NCBI GenBank assembly: GCA_002311975.1
Contig: DCAL01000036.1
Coordinates: forward strand, 18,894-37,236
DNA length: 18,343 bases
Source: Fidelibacterota bacterium UBA1134
Lineage (GTDB): Bacteria > Fidelibacterota > Marinisomatia > Marinisomatales > S15-B10
Reading direction: 5' to 3'
The number at the start of each line of letters is the position of its first letter. Within the stretch, counting starts at the first letter, position 1. A model generated the notes under the pieces. It had not been told where the DNA came from. It worked only from the letters and a program-made list of their open reading frames with translations, and did no database searches. Position numbers and translations under genes: made by a program. Below, piece after piece: positions 1 to 6,852 of this stretch.

Positions 1-441
1 CAGGCGTTCGGTTTCCTCGAACTTGATGCCGTTAATGATGTCCCCCTTGTAGCTGGGCAGTTCTTTGCCGTTTCGTGTCTCCGTTGGGCTTGACCTGGGT
101 TTAGCGAACTGGCCCGCCATGCGGCCGATCTTAACGATCGGGAGTGAACTTCCGGCAGTCAGGATGACCGCCATCTGCAGGAGAACCCGAAAGGTATCCC
201 GGATGTTGTCCGCGTTGAACTCCGAAAAACTTTCCGCACAATCACCACCCTGAAGAACAAAAGCCTCTCCTTCAGTCGCTTTTGCCAGCGATCGTTGCAG
301 AGAACGGGCCTCTCCGGCAAAAACGAGAGGAGGGAATCCTCGGAGCGTATCTTCAACAGCGATCAGTTCATCCGCCTCCGGATATTCCGGAATGTGGCGA
401 ACAATGTGCTGGCGCCAAGTGTCAGGCTTCCAAGATTTCAT
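1..441 (-). CDS. aroF: class II (plant-type) DAHP synthase, 5' part, runs off the left edge
   Basis: The first 147 codons are present and the rest lies outside the window. The enzyme condenses phosphoenolpyruvate and erythrose 4-phosphate to DAHP, the first step of the shikimate pathway, in the cytosol. The class II family is recognised from FPPLVFAGEAR (residues 36-46), LQGGDCAESF (63-72, with the metal-ligand Cys at 68), ADNIRDTFRVLLQM (77-90) and KIGRMAGQFAKPRS (104-117). The start MKSWKPDTWR resembles the N terminus of plant and bacterial plant-type members. It lacks the longer N-terminal extension of the mycobacterial enzyme that carries Phe/Trp effector sites. The ATG at 441 lies 20 bases inside the end of tyrA, with GGAG about 10 bases upstream. 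As the last visible gene of the aromatic supraoperon it would feed all three branches. The symbol is used loosely; aroG, aroH and aro2 are also used for this family. Confidence 0.93.
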   Translation of the reverse strand, partial: MKSWKPDTWRQHIVRHIPEYPEADELIAVEDTLRGFPPLVFAGEARSLQRSLAKATEGEAFVLQGGDCAESFSEFNADNIRDTFRVLLQMAVILTAGSSLPIVKIGRMAGQFAKPRSSPTETRNGKELPSYKGDIINGIKFEETERL

Positions 442-1171
442 GAGCAGTCATCTCCTGTTCCAGCGTATCGGTGATTTCGTCGAGGGCAGTGCGCAGGTTG
501 ACGATCATTTCCTGCGTGTACGGATTGAAACTTTGCAGGTCCGTGTACAGTTCCAGGGTATCATTGCAAGTCTGATTCACTAGGTCAAGCAGATCGCGGA
601 ACCCTTCGGTCCCAATGTCCGTCTGGCGAATGCCATAGGCTCTCAGAGTACGCCCCAGCAGGTGTGTGACGCCTTGGGTACTTGCCGCCAGCCTGTCGTG
701 TGTATCCGGATCCATCTCGATGACTTTGATGCCCTGTCCCGCAAAGAAAGATCTCCAGAATTCAAACTGCCCATGGACATCTCGGCTGGGATTCATCATC
801 ATGGTGAGCCGATGAGCGGAAGCGAACGAATCCGGGCCAAACAGGGGGTGTGTGGCGATGATACCCGTATTCTCTCTCAGGCATCTGGTCATTACCTCCA
901 CGGGGTGAATCTTGACGGAGCAGACGTCAATCAATGTAGTCCCCGGCGACAGCATTGGGGCAATATCACGAATCACAGTTTCGAAGGAGCGGATCGGCAC
1001 GGCCACGAAAATGGTTCTTTCCTCCAAGACCCGGTCCAGGGGATCGTGCTCAACGCCCGGAAATGAATTTTGGGGTGCCGGGTCGTAGGCCCGAATGGCG
1101 AACCCCTTGCGCAGGATATTGGCCAAGACTTTCCCGAACCGCCCGAAACCGATTAATCCAACACTATTCAT
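422..1171 (-). CDS. tyrA: prephenate/arogenate dehydrogenase
   Basis: This 249-residue protein oxidatively decarboxylates prephenate or arogenate on the way to tyrosine. The Rossmann start has GFGRFG at residues 8-13 and an acidic residue, D30, at the end of the second strand, which suggests NAD over NADP. DVCSVK (82-87) and HPLFGPDS (108-115, catalytic-type His108) are typical TyrA motifs. GFGRFG and HPLFGPDS look more like plant arogenate dehydrogenases than enterobacterial TyrA. There is no fused chorismate mutase and no C-terminal ACT domain, so no obvious Tyr feedback site. The ATG lies one base after the pheA stop, with GAGG a few bases upstream. Substrate and cofactor preference are inferred and not settled by the sequence. 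Confidence 0.9.
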   Translation of the reverse strand: MNSVGLIGFGRFGKVLANILRKGFAIRAYDPAPQNSFPGVEHDPLDRVLEERTIFVAVPIRSFETVIRDIAPMLSPGTTLIDVCSVKIHPVEVMTRCLRENTGIIATHPLFGPDSFASAHRLTMMMNPSRDVHGQFEFWRSFFAGQGIKVIEMDPDTHDRLAASTQGVTHLLGRTLRAYGIRQTDIGTEGFRDLLDLVNQTCNDTLELYTDLQSFNPYTQEMIVNLRTALDEITDTLEQEMTAHEILEA

Positions 1172-1172
1172 A

Positions 1173-1742
1173 CTATACCTCTAACTTTTTGATCCCCAGG
1201 AACAGGGTCAGGTTATGCTTCAAATCGTGGATATCCTCTTGAAGGATCACAAGCCCATAGATATCGGCACAGGATTTTGGAGCGATGACGGCAGCTGTGT
1301 GCGGGAGTTTGCCTTCTTTGAGGCGCCGGCTCGATTCCGCTGTGTCGTCCGCTTCGATGAGGGGGCGCGTCCAGAAGTTTTCCGCCAGATAGTCCCGGCA
1401 CTGCCTAAGGGCTTGCTGGTGAGAGTGAATCTCCGTTATATCGCCGATAAAGACGCCCCGGCACGCCAGAAGATTCTGGCTGATGGCGATGTAGAACATT
1501 TCCACAATTTCGCAGCGGTGAGCCGCCAAGGCTTCCACACTCTCGATGACTACACCCCCCTGAGCATTCTCCATGGCGAAGATGCCGTAGTCAGCGCTGC
1601 CGTTTTCCACCTCAGCCAGTACTTTATTCGATGAGATCAGGTATTGCATTTGTACATCTTCAAGTCCGTGGTTGTCTGCGAACTCCCGGGCCGCTTCATC
1701 ACAGAAACTTCCTTTACCGCCCTGAATGCCGATGGTCGTCAT
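1173..1742 (-). CDS. pheA: prephenate dehydratase, catalytic domain only
   Basis: This 189-residue protein corresponds to just the PDT catalytic domain, which converts prephenate to phenylpyruvate for phenylalanine synthesis. Recognisable parts are GGKGSF (8-13), the MENAQGGVV segment (57-65), SHQQAL (107-112), DTAES (133-137) and the C-terminal YGLVILQEDIHD...NLTLF block. Two signatures are altered: the usual ENS reads E58-N59-A60, and the usual TRF reads T179-L180-F181, keeping the essential Thr but losing the Arg. The ACT domain that normally follows and binds Phe is absent. The ATG overlaps the trpA stop as ATGA. BacA-type prephenate decarboxylases also lack ACT, but the kept Thr and the neighbouring tyrA favour a dehydratase. 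The function is likely but the active site is divergent. Confidence 0.8.
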   Translation of the reverse strand: MTTIGIQGGKGSFCDEAAREFADNHGLEDVQMQYLISSNKVLAEVENGSADYGIFAMENAQGGVVIESVEALAAHRCEIVEMFYIAISQNLLACRGVFIGDITEIHSHQQALRQCRDYLAENFWTRPLIEADDTAESSRRLKEGKLPHTAAVIAPKSCADIYGLVILQEDIHDLKHNLTLFLGIKKLEV

Positions 1743-2509
1743 TCTTTTCCTCCCAATTCTCGAATGTATGTTTCGGCCGCCTCGACCGGGCTGTTGGCAC
1801 TGTTGATTACTTCTATCAGGCTGGTCCCGACGACAGCGCCGTCGGCGATCCGGTTTACCTTCCGGACATCCTCCCGCGTCTTGATGCCAAATCCTACCAC
1901 AAATGGGGATTCTGAATGGTGCTGAACACGCTCCATATATGATACCAAACCGTCGGCCTCATCCAGCCTGGCGCCAGTGATGCCCAGTACGGCCACACAG
2001 TAGATAAGGTCTTGGGCAAGCTGGGATATGCGCGTAATCTTCTTTCCCGGTGTATTGGGGGCCACTAGAAGAACGAGCGAAAGTTCTTGAGCCTTGCAGA
2101 GAGACACAAGGTCCTCTGATTCCTCACAGGGCAAATCTGGTATGATCAGGCCATCCACGCCCGCAGCCCGAGCATCGGTGACAAAAGTTTGTATTCCGTA
2201 GTGGAGGATTGGGTTGAGGTATCCCATGAGAGCGATGGGGATTTCGGATGATTCCCGAACCTGTTTCACCTGCTGGAGGAGCTTAGCCGTGGTCATTCCA
2301 TTTCGAAGGGCTGACTGGCTCGATTGCTGGATGACCGGCCCGTCCGCAAGAGGATCGGAAAAGGGCATCCCGACCTCCACCATAGCGGCTCCCCCCCGTT
2401 CAGCCGCCAGAACCAGATCTGCCGTGCTGTCCAGTCGAGGGTGGCCTGCGGTGAAGAAAGGAATCACCTTCTCACCAGACAGTTGGAAAAGGGTTTGGAT
2501 ACGGTTCAT
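1739..2509 (-). CDS. trpA: tryptophan synthase alpha subunit
   Basis: The alpha subunit cleaves indole-3-glycerol phosphate to indole and glyceraldehyde 3-phosphate and channels indole to TrpB. At 256 residues it is of normal length. The TIM-barrel signatures are PFFTAGHP (17-24), VEVGMPFSDPLADGP (44-58) with catalytic Glu45 and Asp56, the LMGYLNPI segment, DGLIIPDLP and the phosphate-binding VVGFGIKTREDV and GAVVGTSLI stretches. Its ATG overlaps the trpB stop by four bases (ATGA), and its own stop overlaps pheA in the same way, so translation is probably coupled through trpB-trpA-pheA. Confidence 0.98.
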   Translation of the reverse strand: MNRIQTLFQLSGEKVIPFFTAGHPRLDSTADLVLAAERGGAAMVEVGMPFSDPLADGPVIQQSSQSALRNGMTTAKLLQQVKQVRESSEIPIALMGYLNPILHYGIQTFVTDARAAGVDGLIIPDLPCEESEDLVSLCKAQELSLVLLVAPNTPGKKITRISQLAQDLIYCVAVLGITGARLDEADGLVSYMERVQHHSESPFVVGFGIKTREDVRKVNRIADGAVVGTSLIEVINSANSPVEAAETYIRELGGKE

Positions 2510-3711
2510 GAATCAACCCCAATCCAGTGGGCTACAGTATTCACGTCTTTGTCTCCCCGGCCTGAAAGGCAGATCACCACCCGTTCGCCAGAGGTAATGC
2601 CGTTGTTTTCCTGGCGCAGGTAGGCTAGGGCGTGGGCCGGTTCCAGAGCGGGGAGGATGCCCTCCATTTCCGACAGCCACTGAAAGGCCCTCACTGCTTC
2701 GGCGTCCGTAGCCGTCCGGTAGTCCACCCGGCCCGTCGATTTCAGATAACTGTGTTCAGGGCCCACGCCGGGATAGTCAAGACCGGCCGAAATAGAGTGG
2801 GGGAGAGTTACCTGTCCGTTGCTGTCTTGGAGAAGATAGCTGGCGGAGCCGTGGAGCACGCCGAATTCTCCCTTGGTGAGGGTGGCGGCATGTTGGCCAG
2901 ATTCCAATCCTTTTCCGGCTGCCTCGATACCGACAAGTGTTACGTCGTCCTCCAGAAAATCGAAGAAGATGCCCATGGCGTTGCTGCCGCCGCCTACGCA
3001 GGCGACGATGCGGTCTGGCAGTTCCACACCGACCTGAACCTTGAACTGCTCTTTCGTTTCGCGGCTGATGACAGACTGGAAATCCCGAACCAGCATGGGG
3101 TAAGGGTGGGGGCCAACGGTTGAGCCCAGGAGATAGTAAGTTGTCTCTACATTTGTTACCCAGTCCCGGATAGCCTCGTTGGTGGCGTCCTTCAGGGTTG
3201 CGCTCCCGGTCGAAACGGGCCGTACTTCCGCTCCCAGGAGATTCATACGAAAGACGTTGAGCTTCTGGCGCTGAATGTCCTCTTCCCCCATGTAGACAAT
3301 GCATTGCAGTCCGAAGCGGGCCGCCACCGTCGCCGTGGCGACACCGTGCTGCCCGGCCCCAGTCTCGGCTATGATGCGCTGTTTGTCCATCCGTCTCGCT
3401 AGCAAAATCTGCCCGAGAGCGTTGTTGATCTTGTGGGCGCCGGTGTGGTTGAGGTCTTCCCGTTTAAGCCAAACCTCGAAACCTAATTCTTCAGACAGCC
3501 GCCCGGCGTGATAGAGCGGTGTTGGCCGCCCGGCGTAGTGCTTCAGGAGATTCGATAGCTCAGTCTGAAAATTGGCGTCGGTCATAGCTTTCCTATACTG
3601 CTGTTCCAGTTCCTTCAAGGCGGGTATAAGGGATTCCGGGACATACTTTCCACCGTAGCGGTCGAAGTGACCCCGGTGGTCGGGCATCCGATAATCTGTG
3701 AGTGGTTTCAT
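2506..3711 (-). CDS. trpB: tryptophan synthase beta subunit
   Basis: This PLP enzyme joins indole and serine to make tryptophan. With the start at 3711 (MKPLTDYRMPDHRG) it has 401 residues, the normal length for TrpB. HTGAHKINN places the PLP lysine at K94, and ETGAGQHG, the GGGSNA phosphate-binding loop, GSTVGPHPYP and the C-terminal CLSGRGDKD are all intact. The frame stays open upstream to 3822, but that extension lies inside trpF and looks like an antisense-of-frame artefact. The chosen ATG sits one base after the trpF stop (TGATATG), with no strong Shine-Dalgarno, which fits translational coupling. This is the TrpB1 type that pairs with TrpA. Confidence 0.98.
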   Translation of the reverse strand: MKPLTDYRMPDHRGHFDRYGGKYVPESLIPALKELEQQYRKAMTDANFQTELSNLLKHYAGRPTPLYHAGRLSEELGFEVWLKREDLNHTGAHKINNALGQILLARRMDKQRIIAETGAGQHGVATATVAARFGLQCIVYMGEEDIQRQKLNVFRMNLLGAEVRPVSTGSATLKDATNEAIRDWVTNVETTYYLLGSTVGPHPYPMLVRDFQSVISRETKEQFKVQVGVELPDRIVACVGGGSNAMGIFFDFLEDDVTLVGIEAAGKGLESGQHAATLTKGEFGVLHGSASYLLQDSNGQVTLPHSISAGLDYPGVGPEHSYLKSTGRVDYRTATDAEAVRAFQWLSEMEGILPALEPAHALAYLRQENNGITSGERVVICLSGRGDKDVNTVAHWIGVDS

Positions 3712-3712
3712 A

Positions 3713-4345
3713 TCAGAAATGAAATCCCGTTGAATGCGTGTCCTCAATCTCACGAAACAGAGACCGAATCTTGTCGTGGTCTTTGATGCCCGGTCGCACC
3801 TCCACGCCGCTGTTGACATCAATAGCAGCCGGCCGAACTGTCTCCACTGCCGTCAGAACGTTTTCCGGTTTCAAACCGCCGGAAAGGATAATGGGTCTCG
3901 CCTCAGTGCGGTCCTTCAACAGTGACCAATCGAATGTCTTTCCTGTGCCGCCGTACTGTCCGTTTTTCCACGTGTCCAGCAAGAGAGCGTGTACATCGTA
4001 ACCATTCAAGAGGGACATCGAGGCGCCGTGCTTTACACGAAGTACCTTGATCACTGGTACGGAGAAACCTGAGCAGAACTCCGCCGTTTCGCCGCCGTGG
4101 AGCTGGATCAAATCCAGCGGTACCTGACTGAACGTCTTTTCGATGAATTCGCGATGATGGTTTACGAATACGCCGACCTTTTTCATTTGGGATGGGAGGA
4201 CATCAGCGATGTTGGCGGCGCTGTCCGGGCTGACAGCCCGGGGGCTTTCTTCGTAGAAAATGAATCCCACGGCTGAGGCTCCCGCTTCCACGGCGCATCG
4301 GGCATCCTCAATGTTGGTGATGCCGCATATTTTTACGGGAATCAC
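3713..4345 (-). CDS. trpF: phosphoribosylanthranilate isomerase
   Basis: This 210-residue (beta-alpha)8 protein performs the Amadori rearrangement of phosphoribosylanthranilate to CdRP. VKICGITNIEDA (4-15) carries the general-base Cys7, followed by GFIFYEESPRAV, VGVFVN, LIQLHGGE, the LLDTW block and ILSGGLKPENV. The C-terminal AIDVNSGVEVRPGIKD contains the general-acid Asp and the phosphate loop. The start codon is GTG, and GTGA overlaps the trpC stop by four bases. It is a stand-alone protein and not the TrpC-TrpF fusion of enterobacteria. Confidence 0.97.
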   Translation of the reverse strand: MIPVKICGITNIEDARCAVEAGASAVGFIFYEESPRAVSPDSAANIADVLPSQMKKVGVFVNHHREFIEKTFSQVPLDLIQLHGGETAEFCSGFSVPVIKVLRVKHGASMSLLNGYDVHALLLDTWKNGQYGGTGKTFDWSLLKDRTEARPIILSGGLKPENVLTAVETVRPAAIDVNSGVEVRPGIKDHDKIRSLFREIEDTHSTGFHF

Positions 4346-5118
4346 GCCACTCCTTCCAGCATCTTCTCCAGGGCCGCTCCCGGCTCGCCCGATCTCATGA
4401 GCGACGTCCCTACAAGCGCTGCGTCGTAGCCGAGACTCGCCACATACTCCAGGTCCACGGCCTTCTTGATTCCGCTCTCCGCAACTTTGACTGCGTCATG
4501 AGGCAACTCATGGAACAACGACTCAAAACGCTTCAGGTCGGTGGTCATGGTAGTCAGGTCACGGCAGTTGACGCCAACGATGTGGGGATTCAAATCAGAA
4601 ATGATGCTAAGATTCGCCGGATCGTGAAACTCCACCAGAACGTCGAGTCCAAGGTCTCCGGCTAGAGTGTATAACCGGGCCAACTCGCCTCTCGTGAGAG
4701 CCTCGGTAATGAGGAGGATGCCGTCGGTTCCTGCATCCGCCGATTCATGGACCTGGTATTCCGTGATGATGAAGTCCTTTCGCAGGACGGGAATTGTAAC
4801 GGCCTGGCGCACTTGCCTCAGGATGTCGAGATTCCCGCCGAAGTACTTTTCATCGGTGAGAATCGAGATGGCCGCCGCGCCTGCTCTTTCGTAGTCCAGA
4901 GCGATCTGAACGGGGTATGCGCCAGGGGAAATATCTCCCGCACTGGGGGACCTCCTCTTGATCTCAGCGATGACGCCGATACCGGGTGCCCTCAGTGCTG
5001 CCGCGAGACTGCGTGATTTTAGTGGTGCGGGCTGGCTGTGTGGAAGAGGCCGGACGCGGGAGGTTTGCTTCACCTCCTCCCGCTTGTGATGGATGATTTC
5101 GCTCAGGATGTTTCTCAT
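4342..5118 (-). CDS. trpC: indole-3-glycerol phosphate synthase
   Basis: This 258-residue enzyme closes the indole ring by converting CdRP to indole-3-glycerol phosphate. IAEIKRRSPSAG (50-61) gives the substrate-binding Lys54, VLRKDFII (111-118) the catalytic Lys114, and DVLVEFHD the catalytic Glu. ISILTDEKYFGG, VGVNCRDLTTM, VAESGIK and GTSLM complete the set. Length and motifs are normal. The ATG overlaps the trpD stop by four bases and the stop overlaps the GTG of trpF, so trpD, trpC and trpF form a tight chain. Confidence 0.98.
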   Translation of the reverse strand: MRNILSEIIHHKREEVKQTSRVRPLPHSQPAPLKSRSLAAALRAPGIGVIAEIKRRSPSAGDISPGAYPVQIALDYERAGAAAISILTDEKYFGGNLDILRQVRQAVTIPVLRKDFIITEYQVHESADAGTDGILLITEALTRGELARLYTLAGDLGLDVLVEFHDPANLSIISDLNPHIVGVNCRDLTTMTTDLKRFESLFHELPHDAVKVAESGIKKAVDLEYVASLGYDAALVGTSLMRSGEPGAALEKMLEGVA

Positions 5119-6113
5119 GCCGTTGCCAGTTGATTTAAAACATTCATTCCCGCGCCGGAGTCGATGGACTCAGCCGCCAGGACAAGTCCCTCTTCCAGGG
5201 TCTCGGCGCCGTCTCCCACCACAATTCCAGCCGCGGCGTTCAGAAGGACGATTTCCCGCTTCGGTCCATTCTCGCCTGAAAGGATCGCCCGGATCATGTC
5301 GGCATTTTCCTCAGGTGTGTCCCCCGCCAAATCTTTGAGGGTCACCCGCGGAAGACCGAGTTCCTGAGCGTCTAATTCATAGGTTCTCACCTTGCCGCCG
5401 TTCCGCATCTGACTTACTTGCGTGACGGATGTCGTGGAGATCTCGTCCAGCCCGTCCCGGCCGTGGAAAATCATGACATCGGTCGAGCCCAATTCTTTGA
5501 GCACCCGGGCCTGGACTTCTGTCAGGTCGGGGTGGAAGATGCCCATAGCCTGTGCCGTGACTCTGGCGGGATTACAGAGGGGGCCAAGGATGTTGAAGAC
5601 TGTCCTTGTGGCGAGGGCCTTCCTAGCCCCTACTGCGTGCTTCATGGCGGGATGAAAGGCCGGGGCGAAGATGAAGCCGAGTCCGATGCTCTCGATATCT
5701 TCTGCCACATCATCGGCTGGCTGGTCGATAGCAACCCCAAGAGCCTGCAGCACGTCTGCCGAGCCGGATTTGGAAGTCATGGACCGGTTGCCGTGCTTGG
5801 CTACCTTGACGCCCGCGCCAGCCGTCACGAAAGACGCCGCAGTGGATATGTTAAACGTCCCCTTGGCATCGCCGCCGGTGCCGCACATGTCAATGGCCCG
5901 CGACTCAATCTCTACTGTCACCATCTTGTTACGCATTGCCTCGGCGAATCCGGTGATCTCTTCTACCGTTTCTTCCTTCGCCCGCAGTGCTATCAGGAAA
6001 CCGGCAATCTGTGCGTCATCATATTCGCCGGACATGATCTCCGCCATCACCTCCTGCGCCTGAGCCCGCGTCAAGTCTTGCCTGTCAAGAAGCTGTTCCA
6101 GAATCTCTTTCAA
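5115..6113 (-). CDS. trpD: anthranilate phosphoribosyltransferase
   Basis: This 332-residue enzyme transfers the phosphoribosyl group of PRPP to anthranilate. The signatures are CGTGGD (77-82), FNISTAASFV (87-96), KHGNRS (106-111) with SGSADVLQALG, and a C-terminal VLLNAAAGIVVG. It is free-standing, without the TrpG domain fused in enterobacteria. The start is a TTG, with GGAG six bases upstream at 6120-6123 and MKEILEQLLDRQDL fitting the family N terminus. Unlike its neighbours it is separated from the preceding gene, trpG, by 154 bases, so it appears to need its own ribosome binding site. Confidence 0.97.
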   Translation of the reverse strand: MKEILEQLLDRQDLTRAQAQEVMAEIMSGEYDDAQIAGFLIALRAKEETVEEITGFAEAMRNKMVTVEIESRAIDMCGTGGDAKGTFNISTAASFVTAGAGVKVAKHGNRSMTSKSGSADVLQALGVAIDQPADDVAEDIESIGLGFIFAPAFHPAMKHAVGARKALATRTVFNILGPLCNPARVTAQAMGIFHPDLTEVQARVLKELGSTDVMIFHGRDGLDEISTTSVTQVSQMRNGGKVRTYELDAQELGLPRVTLKDLAGDTPEENADMIRAILSGENGPKREIVLLNAAAGIVVGDGAETLEEGLVLAAESIDSGAGMNVLNQLATA

Positions 6114-6267
6114 TTAGATCTCCAATTCTGTAATGTCGCAAAGGCACGAAGACGCCGAAAAGGAAACGCGAAATATCGAACAACAAATTCTGAAGTTGGA
6201 CTTTTCCCATGAAACCAGCTTCGTGACTTGGCATTCTGTGCTCGGTGTTCATGATTCAGTTTTTGTG
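6114..6267 (-). repeat. intergenic imperfect inverted-repeat element between trpG and trpD
   Basis: This 154-base spacer is the only real gap inside the supraoperon. It holds an imperfect inverted repeat: on the plus strand CACGAAG at 6145-6151 with an upstream AATG..CAA, matched in reverse by CTTCGTG at 6219-6225 and a downstream TTG.CATT (to 6235). The CGCAAAGGCACGAAGACGCC stretch resembles short repeats that I recall being scattered between genes in many environmental genomes. That resemblance is from memory and was not searched. It could form a long-range hairpin in the mRNA, a REP/MITE-like insertion, or a processing site that separates trpEG from trpD onward. No terminator-type U-run or convincing internal promoter was seen. 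Confidence 0.5.
6120..6123 (-). promoter_or_regulatory. Shine-Dalgarno GGAG setting the TTG start of trpD
   Basis: On the minus strand GGAG is followed by six bases and then TTG, which opens the trpD frame with a family-like N terminus. No ATG lies at a suitable place upstream in this frame, so this site decides the start. Confidence 0.65.
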
Positions 6268-6852
6268 TCACTGAGATAAATCACCTGATTCGATTGACAG
6301 AAAGTTCTCAATGATCGTCATTCCCGATTCTGTTGCTATAGACTCAGGATGAAACTGGACTCCATACACGGGCCACTCCATATGTTCCACCGCCATGATC
6401 AGCCGCGTTTTGGTCTCGGCAGTGATTTTCAGGCACGCCGGAAGAGACTCCCTTTCGGCTACGAGAGAGTGGTATCGCGTGGCTGTCATGGGCGAGGCTA
6501 CATTCCTGAAAAGGGGGGACCCGTTGAGGGTGATGGGGGATGTCTTCCCGTGGACAATCTCAGGGGCCTGGACCACCTTTCCGCCGAAAGCCACGGCGAT
6601 GGCTTGATGTCCGAGGCAGACGCCAAGTATCGGTGTGTGAACACCGAATTCTTTTACTACGTCTACGGAGAGTCCGGCATTCTCCGGCCGTCCAGGGCCG
6701 GGGGAGATGACAATCCTGTCTGGGCTCATGCTTCTGATCCTTTCGATTGTCACCTCGTCGTTTCGAACAACCGAAACGTCGCCGTCCAATGACCCGATGG
6801 CCTGCACCAAGTTGTAGGTGAACGAATCGTAGTTGTCGAGAACGAGGATCAT
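6268..6852 (-). CDS. trpG: anthranilate synthase component II (glutamine amidotransferase)
   Basis: This 194-residue class I glutamine amidotransferase supplies ammonia to TrpE. The start MILVLDNYDSFTYNLVQ is diagnostic for TrpG/PabA. ISPGPGRPENAG (49-60) forms the oxyanion region, GVCLGHQ (77-83) holds the nucleophile Cys79, and FHPES (167-171) holds His168 and Glu170, so the triad is complete. The ATG shares one base with the trpE stop (TGATG), making the two subunits translationally coupled. Such genes often also serve PabB. No pabB is visible here, so a dual role cannot be judged. Confidence 0.96.
   Translation of the reverse strand: MILVLDNYDSFTYNLVQAIGSLDGDVSVVRNDEVTIERIRSMSPDRIVISPGPGRPENAGLSVDVVKEFGVHTPILGVCLGHQAIAVAFGGKVVQAPEIVHGKTSPITLNGSPLFRNVASPMTATRYHSLVAERESLPACLKITAETKTRLIMAVEHMEWPVYGVQFHPESIATESGMTIIENFLSIESGDLSQ

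Noticed and set aside
662..1066. Plus-strand ORFs opposite the trp, FAD and GcvT genes
   Set aside because: They are antisense shadows without family motifs or ribosome sites, while the minus-strand frames are fully recognised enzymes.
3712..3822. N-terminal extension of TrpB to 438 residues
   Set aside because: The extension lies wholly inside trpF in another frame, has no TrpB-like content, and the ATG at 3711 gives the usual length.
6085..6252. A 55-residue minus-strand ORF spanning the trpG-trpD gap
   Set aside because: It has no good ribosome site, runs into trpD, and its content comes from the inverted-repeat element, so it is probably not a gene.
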